A stretch of 6,325 bases of DNA, taken from assembly GCA_017414845.1 (NCBI GenBank), contig JAFQJY010000064.1, forward strand, positions 1 through 6,325, given 5' to 3'. The position numbers and the translations under genes are program-made. Origin of the DNA: Alphaproteobacteria bacterium. GTDB lineage: Bacteria; Pseudomonadota; Alphaproteobacteria; RF32; UBA3637. Under the pieces are notes generated by a model. That model made no database searches. It was not told the origin of the DNA and saw only the letters and a program-made list of their open reading frames with translations. Positions 1 to 5,231 of this stretch are shown here, one piece after another (the stretch's first letter is position 1; every line of letters starts with the position of its first letter).

Positions 1-330
1 AATGTTGTCGGGTGCGTCAGTTTACCGATTGTTTTCGGTAATTTGGGCAAAGAGCGTCTGAAAGATATTTGGCAAAAAGGACAAAAAGATACGACAAGCG
101 TTCTTTACAAATGGCAACATGTTCTTCTCGCAGAATGGAAAGACTGTTTTAAGGAAGAGTATTGTCGTTTTTGTCATTTCTGTCCCGGTATGGGAATGCT
201 TGAAGATAAACTCTACGCTAAATCAGAGTTGCTTTGTAAATTGGCTAAAATGAAGATGGAAATCTTTTATAAACTAAAAGATAAAAAGACGGAAGTTCCT
301 TATCAAAACGGAACTTGTTTTATGAAATAA
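1..330 (+). CDS. Radical SAM/SPASM domain protein, C-terminal part (5' end outside window)
   Basis: The reading frame is open from the first base, so this is the last 109 residues of a longer protein; the TTG at 43 is only an internal codon. The fragment reads as a SPASM domain, the C-terminal region that binds auxiliary Fe-S clusters in many radical SAM enzymes. A first cysteine (fragment residue 5) is followed by P9, GN at 13-14 and a DIW at 22-24, matching the usual Cys...GN...l.dIW pattern. C49 and a cluster C55-x2-C58-x2-C61-P-G follow, then E76-x2-C79-x2-A82. SPASM enzymes commonly modify ribosomal peptides or install protein cofactors, but the radical SAM core with its CX3CX2C motif is outside the window, so the substrate cannot be named. 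The tail after C79 is lysine-rich. A gene for an unknown 149-residue protein starts 16 bp downstream and is probably co-transcribed. Confidence 0.8.
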   Translation, partial: NVVGCVSLPIVFGNLGKERLKDIWQKGQKDTTSVLYKWQHVLLAEWKDCFKEEYCRFCHFCPGMGMLEDKLYAKSELLCKLAKMKMEIFYKLKDKKTEVPYQNGTCFMK

Positions 331-332
331 TG

Positions 333-340
333 AAAGGAGA
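333..340 (+). promoter_or_regulatory. Ribosome binding site that fixes the TTG start
   Basis: AAAGGAGA lies just after the stop of the SPASM gene. Its GGAG core is 7 nt before the TTG at 347, ideal spacing. The next in-frame ATG (383) has no comparable site before it, so the TTG start is preferred. Confidence 0.75.
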
Positions 341-346
341 TAAGAA

Positions 347-796
347 TTGAGTGAAAGATTTAAAGAATTTATACGTGAATATATGTCTGAACGGTTTTAT
401 GTAGAGGGAGAAGATAAGGATTATTATTTTGGAGAATGTCCGCTTAATGAATATCTGACGGTTTTTTATAATCCCGAAATATGTAAATGCAACGAAATTG
501 TTTCCGGATTAAAAAGTGCACATTTTTATGATATTGCTCAATTTGAGACCCGACGAATGTTCGATGCACATGCTGTATGTGTTTTAGACCTGTCATCCTC
601 TGCGTTTCGTATAGAAGGAGGAACTTTTCGGTTAGATGTTTCTGTGGATGGCGACACAGGATCCGAACGTGCACATTTTCGGTATTTGAATGTTTTGCCA
701 AAAGGAGCGTTGGAAGACCGTATTAAAAATGAGCCGGAAAGATGGGCTTTGTATGAAAAATGGAGAGAAAAACAAAAAGACGATGACTTATCTTAA
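347..796 (+). CDS. Hypothetical protein, 149 aa, TTG start, downstream of a SPASM protein
   Basis: I do not recognise this family. The TTG start is chosen because a strong AAAGGAGA site sits at proper distance; the alternative ATG at 383 would remove 12 residues. There is no signal peptide and no membrane segment, so a cytoplasmic location is likely. The protein is charged, with an acidic, aromatic N-terminal third (EGEDKDYYFGE at 20-30), four cysteines (C31, C46, C48, C78, including a CxC), a central stretch that could form beta strands (about 75-115), and a charged helical C-terminus rich in Lys, Glu and Trp ending in DDDLS. The pentapeptide MSERF occurs at residues 1-5 and 13-17, encoded by different codons, so it is not a recent DNA duplication. 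It sits 16 bp after a SPASM-domain gene and ends directly before a terminator, so it is the last gene of that operon. A partner or substrate role for the radical SAM enzyme is possible but only inferred from position. Confidence 0.75.
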   Translation: MSERFKEFIREYMSERFYVEGEDKDYYFGECPLNEYLTVFYNPEICKCNEIVSGLKSAHFYDIAQFETRRMFDAHAVCVLDLSSSAFRIEGGTFRLDVSVDGDTGSERAHFRYLNVLPKGALEDRIKNEPERWALYEKWREKQKDDDLS

Positions 797-800
797 AAGA

Positions 801-829
801 AAAAAAAGCGTCCGAGAGGACGCTTTTTT
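801..829. terminator. Bidirectional intrinsic terminator between convergent genes
   Basis: A GC-rich stem GCGTCC (808-813), loop GAGA, and GGACGC (818-823) is flanked by seven A at 801-807 and six T at 824-829. Read on the plus strand it ends the operon finishing at 796; read on the minus strand it gives the same stem followed by seven U and ends the xseB-ispA-lipoprotein operon finishing at 848. The A and T tracts can also pair and lengthen the stem. Confidence 0.92.
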
Positions 830-847
830 CGTGTTCTGTAATTCAAA

Positions 848-1186
848 CTATTTATATTGATAGGTTTTATTGACATCTACCTCTATATAATTTCGGTCGG
901 GATTAAGGTCTCTTTGAACTTTCTTGTAATCTTCCGAATCTGATACATCTTCGGGAATGGTGACCGTTTCCGTGACGGTTCTTGTGTTGATTGTTCCTCC
1001 GTCTGTTGTCGTTAAATCCCGCTTGACCGTCATTGTTCTTGTTTTTTTCGGGCGAACAACGGTTTCATCCGGATGCTCATAAGTAACACCACCCCGATAG
1101 GGTGAATTTCTGTCGTAATTATTATAACCACAGGCAGTCAGTGAAAGACAGGAAACGGCGCATAAAAGACATAAAGTTTTTTTCAT
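848..1186 (-). CDS. Small predicted lipoprotein, 112 aa
   Basis: The start is the ATG at 1186 because it follows a GGAGAG site 7 nt upstream and gives a clean lipoprotein signal peptide; the frame stays open further upstream only as a shadow inside ispA. Residues 1-18 are MKK, then a hydrophobic stretch, then a lipobox L16-T17-A18 before C19, so cleavage and lipidation at C19 by the Lgt/LspA route is expected. G20 and N22 follow rather than Asp at position +2, which in Escherichia coli-type sorting would favour the outer membrane. The mature part (about 94 residues) is hydrophilic, starts with an Asn/Tyr/Arg-rich segment, and has a Thr/Val-rich middle (about residues 60-85) with alternating pattern suggesting beta strands. 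I do not recognise a family. It is the last gene of the xseB-ispA operon, 16 bp after ispA, and ends just before the shared terminator. Confidence 0.85.
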   Translation of the reverse strand: MKKTLCLLCAVSCLSLTACGYNNYDRNSPYRGGVTYEHPDETVVRPKKTRTMTVKRDLTTTDGGTINTRTVTETVTIPEDVSDSEDYKKVQRDLNPDRNYIEVDVNKTYQYK

Positions 1187-1202
1187 TTTTTCTCTCCGTT
1201 TA

Positions 1203-2093
1203 TTAGTGATCTCTTGATAAAATAAATTCGGCCAGTTCACGCAGAATTTCAGCACGTTCTCCGAAAATTTTAAGTTCTGCAACGGCGTGATCGGTGAGTT
1301 CCCGTGCCTTTTCTTTAGCCTTGTCAACGCCGACAAGAGAAACAAAAGTCACCTTGTTACAGTCAATGTCCCGACGCAAATTTTTACCGACTTTTTCAAC
1401 AGCACCCTCAATATCCAGAATATCATCCGTAATTTTGAATGTCAGACCGATATCGGAAGCATAGTTTTTAAGTGCCTGTCGTTCCTCAAAGGTTGCTTTT
1501 CCAAGGATTGCGCCTGCTTCACAGGCAAATCCCAGCAATCGTCCCGTTTTTTGACTTTGAAGCCTGATAACGTCCGTCATTGTCATTTCAAGGTCCGTTT
1601 CTGCCATTAAATCAAGCATTTGTCCGCCAACCATTCCTCGGGCACCGGCAGCAGCTCCGAGTGCCGTAATCAATTCACAACGAACGGCAGGGTCAAGAGG
1701 TGTTTGTTCCGCCGCAATAACTTCAAATGCACGTGTTAAAAGACCATCGCCTGCCAAAATAGCAGTTGCCTCATCAAAGGCTTTATGGCAACTGGGTTTC
1801 CCCCGTCTTAAATCATCATCATCCATAGCCGGCAAATCGTCATGAATCAAAGAATAACTGTGTATCATTTCAAGAGCCGTTGCAATACGAATGCTTTTTT
1901 CCGGACTGATACCGAATATCTCAGCCGTTGAAATCAAAAGAAGAGGGCGAAGTGCTTTTCCACCACCGATAGAGGCATAACGCATCGCCTCAACAACACG
2001 TTTTTCAGGAACAGTCGGTAAAGGAAGAAGTTTGTCTAATTCCATATCCACCAGTTTTCTGACTTCTTTTACCTTATCACTCAATAATGTCAT
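1203..2093 (-). CDS. ispA: Polyprenyl (farnesyl/geranyl) diphosphate synthase
   Basis: This enzyme condenses isopentenyl diphosphate with allylic diphosphates to make geranyl and farnesyl diphosphate, precursors of undecaprenyl carrier lipid and quinone side chains; it is cytoplasmic. The 296-residue protein has the full all-alpha prenyltransferase signature: GGGKALRP at 43-50 (diphosphate binding), the first Asp-rich motif DDLPAMDDDD at 85-94 followed by LRRGKP, GQMLDL at 157-162, KTG at 182-184, and the second Asp-rich motif DDILD at 223-227. The residues before the first Asp motif (IHSYSLIH) are like those of Escherichia coli IspA, which suggests a short-chain (C15) product. The ATG at 2093 is chosen over an upstream in-frame ATG at 2123 because AAAGGAG lies 7 nt before it. 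The start overlaps the end of xseB by 17 nt, so translation is probably coupled. In many bacteria dxs follows; here a lipoprotein gene does. Confidence 0.96.
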   Translation of the reverse strand: MTLLSDKVKEVRKLVDMELDKLLPLPTVPEKRVVEAMRYASIGGGKALRPLLLISTAEIFGISPEKSIRIATALEMIHSYSLIHDDLPAMDDDDLRRGKPSCHKAFDEATAILAGDGLLTRAFEVIAAEQTPLDPAVRCELITALGAAAGARGMVGGQMLDLMAETDLEMTMTDVIRLQSQKTGRLLGFACEAGAILGKATFEERQALKNYASDIGLTFKITDDILDIEGAVEKVGKNLRRDIDCNKVTFVSLVGVDKAKEKARELTDHAVAELKIFGERAEILRELAEFILSRDH

Positions 2094-2310
2094 TTTCAGT
2101 CTCCTTTCCGATAATTTCGTCATTTTGAATAATCAGTTTATCTATACGCTCTTTGGCGTTTTTCAGTTTTTCTTCACAGATTTTTTTCAAAGCACAACCT
2201 TTTTCGTAAGCGCTGACTGCCTCTTCCAGTTTGATGTGTCCGCTTTCAAGTTGGTAGACAATCTCTTCCAGTTGTGTCAATGCGTCTTCAAATGAAATAT
2301 CTTCTGTCAT
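2077..2310 (-). CDS. xseB: Exodeoxyribonuclease VII small subunit
   Basis: XseB is the small helical subunit of exonuclease VII, which binds several copies per XseA large subunit and degrades single-stranded DNA in the cytoplasm. The 77-residue length is typical (about 60-90). The family pattern is clear: an N-terminal SFEDALTQLEEIVYQLESG at about 6-24, then IKLEEAVSAYEKG at 26-38, then a charged C-terminal helix with CEEKLKNAKERID near 45-57. The middle (ALKKICEEKLKNA) resembles alphaproteobacterial members. The ATG at 2310 is preceded by AAGGAG about 6 nt upstream. It is the first gene of the minus-strand operon and its end overlaps ispA by 17 nt. No xseA is in the window, which is usual because the two subunits are often encoded apart. 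Confidence 0.95.
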   Translation of the reverse strand: MTEDISFEDALTQLEEIVYQLESGHIKLEEAVSAYEKGCALKKICEEKLKNAKERIDKLIIQNDEIIGKETENDIIE

Positions 2311-2418
2311 CCTTTTCTCCTTTTCCTTTAAAGTATCACAAAGTTTTTTTTCCGTCTAGCATTATTTTAAAGAAAATGCTACACTATATAAAAAAGGTCG
2401 TAAACAGGAGAATATAAA
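2311..2418. promoter_or_regulatory. Divergent promoter region between xseB and the LOG-family gene, with an inverted repeat
   Basis: This 108-bp gap holds the control sequences of both operons. For the plus strand, AGGAG at 2406-2410 lies 8 nt before the ATG at 2419, and TACACT (2380-2385) or TATATA (2385-2390) could be the -10 box; no good -35 is visible. For the minus strand, GATACT with an upstream TG (reverse complement of 2332-2337) could be an extended -10, with a weak -35. A perfect 7-bp inverted repeat, TAGCATT (2357-2363) and AATGCTA (2375-2381) with an 11-bp spacer, lies between the two candidates and overlaps the plus-strand -10. The promoters are tentative. Confidence 0.45.
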
Positions 2419-3393
2419 ATGAAAAAAGCAAATGAAATATTGGTGAAAAGAGGTGTACATTTACCTAAGTTTGAAGAACATGCCACAGAAATACAAACAC
2501 AGAAAATCGTTGATTCTTTCGTGAAAAAAAATGATGAAGAGGGGTTGCGGATTTTTGTTGCCGGTGGTTCTCGTCCCGGAAATAGTCCTGTTTATGAAGA
2601 AGAAGCCTACGCTTTAGGGATAAAAATTGCAGAAATGAACTTTAAATTGGATTTCGGACTTTCAAGTAACGGAATTATGGGCGCTGTTGCCAAAGGCGTT
2701 TTAAATGTTTGGGCTAAGCAAGAGAGAAATGATGTCCCTATTAAAGGAATAACAACAAAAGAGTATCTGGCGTTTTGTCAAAAAGATGAGGTTATAGAGC
2801 ATATCCATGATGTGATAGTCGCCCATACATTGGAGGAGAGAAAAAACCAACTTTTGAATGCAGACTTTGTTATTTTTGCGCCCGGAGGAATAGGAACATT
2901 GGACGAGTTAGTCTATGATTGCGTCGCTATGCAGGACGGTTTTTTACCTCTGAAACCTTTTATTATTTTTAATGTGGAGGGGCATTACTATCATATTTTG
3001 GAATACCTTAAAGAGATTTACATTAAAGGGTTTTCAAATGCGACTCCTTTTATCGTTGTTGATAACAGTGAGGAAGCAGGTGTCGCCTTTCAGGTTTTGA
3101 AGTACAGATATAAAGTACCCCCGAAGAAAGAAGATGTGTTGTCAACGGTTGAAGATATTATACACATACTGCCGTATGTTATTGAGGAAAAACAGACAAA
3201 TCCGAGAACACCGGTGGAAACAATTTTAAAAAGAATAGAGAGTACGCCTGAACTTGCAGAGGATGGTGAAAAGGCCTATTTGCGTAAAGAAATAGAACGT
3301 ATGTACGGTCGACTTGAAAAAGCCGGACAGGATACGGCATCCGTCAGTGAAAAACTGACAGGGCTTAAACAAAGAAGAAAAAAAGTAAATTAG
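2419..3393 (+). CDS. LOG-family Rossmann-fold protein with C-terminal extension
   Basis: LOG (lysine decarboxylase-like, YvdD/TIGR00730) proteins are soluble Rossmann-fold enzymes; characterised members cleave nucleoside 5'-monophosphates to base plus ribose 5-phosphate. The core is recognisable: a beta strand and glycine turn IFVAGGSRPG at about 45-54, a SNGIMGAVAKG loop at 83-93 equivalent to the family GGxxGLMG, E139-E140-R141-K142 equivalent to the conserved catalytic RK region, and the hallmark PGGIGTLDE at 155-163 including the catalytic glutamate. The substrate is not known. At 324 residues it is much longer than the usual 180-220: about 35 residues precede the core, and roughly the last 100 (from about 230) form a charged, probably helical tail ending in KQRRKKVN. 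The ATG has AGGAG 8 nt upstream. The antiporter gene starts 10 bp after the stop, with the stop codon merging into that gene's ribosome site (TAGGAGA), so the two are very likely co-translated. Confidence 0.85.
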   Translation: MKKANEILVKRGVHLPKFEEHATEIQTQKIVDSFVKKNDEEGLRIFVAGGSRPGNSPVYEEEAYALGIKIAEMNFKLDFGLSSNGIMGAVAKGVLNVWAKQERNDVPIKGITTKEYLAFCQKDEVIEHIHDVIVAHTLEERKNQLLNADFVIFAPGGIGTLDELVYDCVAMQDGFLPLKPFIIFNVEGHYYHILEYLKEIYIKGFSNATPFIVVDNSEEAGVAFQVLKYRYKVPPKKEDVLSTVEDIIHILPYVIEEKQTNPRTPVETILKRIESTPELAEDGEKAYLRKEIERMYGRLEKAGQDTASVSEKLTGLKQRRKKVN

Positions 3394-3403
3394 GAGATAA
3401 TTT

Positions 3404-5158
3404 ATGGATTTTATCAATGGACCTATTTTAGTCGTATCTCTTCTTTTTGTTTTGAGTATACTGACAAGTCTTGTTTCCAACAGGGCTAATATTCCGTTGA
3501 TTCTGGTTTTTTTGTGTATCGGTTTAATCGTGGGTGATGTCAGTGCCGGTCGTGTTTTAAATGAATTACATCATCCAAAGGTTGCTTTTTTCATCGGAAG
3601 TATGGCGCTGGCTCTGATTTTGTTTGACAGCGGGTATCAAACAACGTTTAAGAGTTTAAAAAAAACGGCAACTCCCTCACTCGTTCTTTCTAGCGTCGGA
3701 GTTTTTCTGACTTCTCTTTTTTTAGCACCTGCGACACACTACATACTTGAAATCGGGTGGTTAGATTCATTTTTGTTGGCGTCAATTATCGGTTCTACCG
3801 ATTCTGCCAGTGTATTCTTTCTGCTGAGTAAGGGAGGGGTTTGTGTTCGTGAAAAAATTAAATCTACATTAGAGGTAGAATCCGGTTCAAATGACCCGAT
3901 GGCAATTTTCCTGACTTTTTCTTTTATCAGTATTATCATAGGGAAACATGATATTTTTTCTTTTTATTTAGTCGGAAATTTCTTTCTTCAAATGGGAATA
4001 GGTGCCTGTATGGGGATAGCACTCGGTTATTTGATAAAATGGGTTTTGGATAAAGCAAGTCTGGATACGGCTCTTTATCCGATACTTGTTTTGTGTATGG
4101 CGATGACAGGCTTTTCCGTTACAAATATGTTTTTAGGCAGTGGTTTTTTAGCACTGTATATTGCCGGTTTTTTGGTGGGAAACTTAAAAGTACAGGGAAG
4201 TCATCAAATCCTTCGTTTCCAGAGTACACTTTCGTGGTTTTCTCAAATTGTGATGTTCTTAACACTCGGTTTTTTCGCAGATATTCAAAAATTTCCGAAT
4301 TTAATTGCGCCGTCGTTGTTGACAGGTTTGTTTTTAATTCTAATCGCAAGACCATTGGCGGTATTTATTTGTCTTGCGCCGTTTAAGTATCGTTTAAATG
4401 AAAAGATCTTTATTTCTTTTGTGGGTTTAAGAGGCGCAACTTCTATTTTGCTGGCACTGGCACCGCTTGTTTTTGACTTGCCGTCTGCAGAAAAGATTTT
4501 CAGCGTTACTTTTTTAATGGTGCTTGTTTCATTGGGAATACAAGGCTTTTTAATGGTACCGTTCGCTCGGTTATGCAGAGTGGATTTGCCGATACGTGAA
4601 CGCCCACCGATAAAAACAGAGATAGATTTACCTGGGATGAAAGACAGTTTTTTGGTCGTTTATAAACTAACGGAAGATTCTCCGGTCGTTTGTGGTGAGA
4701 AAATGCCTAAATGGGTTCGTCCGATTGCCGTTCACAGGGGTAATATGGCCTATAACGGGAAAAATATCAAGAATTTCAAGTCGGGGGACAGAGTGTATTT
4801 TTATGTTCCTAACGAAGCACAAATGGGGGAATTGGATAAATTGTTCGGTGGAGGGATTTTGTCGGAAACAGAAGCCCCTCTGGGCGATTTTGTCGTTTCG
4901 CCTATGGCGACATTAAATGATTTAAAATTTTTTTACGGGATAAATGTTTCCGAAGAAAGTTCTTCAAAAACACTCAAAGAATTGTTGGAGGATAATTTTT
5001 CGGATTTGGAAACAGGAGACAGATTTTCATTAGGACTTATAGAATTGGTTATTCGTAAAGTTGAGAATGGGGAAGTCGTGGAAATAGGCATTGCCTTGGA
5101 AAGTGATAAAAACAGAAAAGCGAAAAAGATTCAGTTTGTTCAAAAGAAAAAAATATAA
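3404..5158 (+). CDS. nhaP2: K+/H+ antiporter, NhaP2/CvrA type (CPA1 family with RCK_C and CorC/HlyC-like domains)
   Basis: This inner-membrane protein exchanges cytoplasmic K+ (or Na+) for H+ and protects against excess cation and pH stress. The 584-residue length and domain order fit NhaP2 (Escherichia coli form about 578). Residues 1-390 form the transporter with about 12-13 hydrophobic segments and key motifs: ILFDSG at 72-77, GSTDSASVF at 130-138, the ND ion site in ESGSNDPMA at 159-167 (N163, D164) typical of electroneutral CPA1 exchangers, and GLRGATSI at 341-348 (R343). Residues about 403-480 resemble an RCK_C/TrkA_C ligand-binding domain (SFLVVYKL start, GDRVYFYVP end). Residues about 495-565 resemble a CorC/HlyC transporter-associated domain (GDRFSLGLIELVIRKV). 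These soluble domains probably gate activity in the cytoplasm. The ATG follows AGGAGA and is 10 bp after the LOG-family gene. No terminator hairpin follows. K+ versus Na+ selectivity is inferred from the family. Confidence 0.93.
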   Translation: MDFINGPILVVSLLFVLSILTSLVSNRANIPLILVFLCIGLIVGDVSAGRVLNELHHPKVAFFIGSMALALILFDSGYQTTFKSLKKTATPSLVLSSVGVFLTSLFLAPATHYILEIGWLDSFLLASIIGSTDSASVFFLLSKGGVCVREKIKSTLEVESGSNDPMAIFLTFSFISIIIGKHDIFSFYLVGNFFLQMGIGACMGIALGYLIKWVLDKASLDTALYPILVLCMAMTGFSVTNMFLGSGFLALYIAGFLVGNLKVQGSHQILRFQSTLSWFSQIVMFLTLGFFADIQKFPNLIAPSLLTGLFLILIARPLAVFICLAPFKYRLNEKIFISFVGLRGATSILLALAPLVFDLPSAEKIFSVTFLMVLVSLGIQGFLMVPFARLCRVDLPIRERPPIKTEIDLPGMKDSFLVVYKLTEDSPVVCGEKMPKWVRPIAVHRGNMAYNGKNIKNFKSGDRVYFYVPNEAQMGELDKLFGGGILSETEAPLGDFVVSPMATLNDLKFFYGINVSEESSSKTLKELLEDNFSDLETGDRFSLGLIELVIRKVENGEVVEIGIALESDKNRKAKKIQFVQKKKI

Positions 5159-5162
5159 GGAC

Positions 5163-5191
5163 TTGCATTTAAAAATCGAAAGGAGTATAAC
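5163..5191 (+). promoter_or_regulatory. Candidate sigma70-type promoter for the efflux adaptor gene
   Basis: TTGCAT (5163-5168) is separated by exactly 17 bp from TATAAC (5186-5191). The -10 matches the TATAAT consensus at five of six positions; the -35 keeps only the TTG core. The expected transcript start, near 5198, would fall inside the palindrome at 5194-5209. This is pattern matching by eye only. Confidence 0.5.
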
Positions 5192-5193
5192 TG

Positions 5194-5209
5194 ACAACAA
5201 ATTTGTTGT
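5194..5209. promoter_or_regulatory. Perfect 16-bp palindrome, candidate repressor operator
   Basis: ACAACAAATTTGTTGT is fully self-complementary. Flanking TAACT (5188-5192) and AGTTA (5214-5218) form a second, unevenly spaced pair around it. It starts 2 bp after the candidate -10 box and 22 bp before the adaptor start codon, the place where repressors of efflux operons (for example TetR-family proteins) often bind. No regulator gene is visible in the window. It lacks a GC-rich stem and a T-tract, so it is not a terminator. Confidence 0.5.
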
Positions 5210-5231
5210 ATAAAGTTAGAAGGAAAGAAAA

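Noticed and set aside
347..397. Repeat of MSERF at residues 1-5 and 13-17 of the hypothetical protein as a duplication
   Set aside because: The two copies use different codons (ttgagtgaaagattt and atgtctgaacggttt), so there is no sign of a recent DNA duplication; chance is the simpler explanation.
444..701. 85-codon minus-strand frame opposite the 149-residue hypothetical protein
   Set aside because: The plus-strand frame has a strong ribosome site, tight spacing to the gene before it and a terminator right after it; the antisense frame has none of these.
1187..1345. N-terminal extension of the lipoprotein frame upstream to an ATG at 1345
   Set aside because: The extension lies within ispA in another frame, has no proper signal sequence, and the ATG at 1186 has both a ribosome site and a textbook lipoprotein signal peptide.
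2094..2123. Upstream in-frame ATG at 2123 for ispA
   Set aside because: It adds ten residues lying inside xseB, and the ribosome site AAAGGAG is located between the two ATGs at the right distance for the one at 2093.
2344..2351. Run of eight T in the divergent region as a possible terminator tail
   Set aside because: No stable hairpin lies directly before it on either strand, and no gene converges on it.
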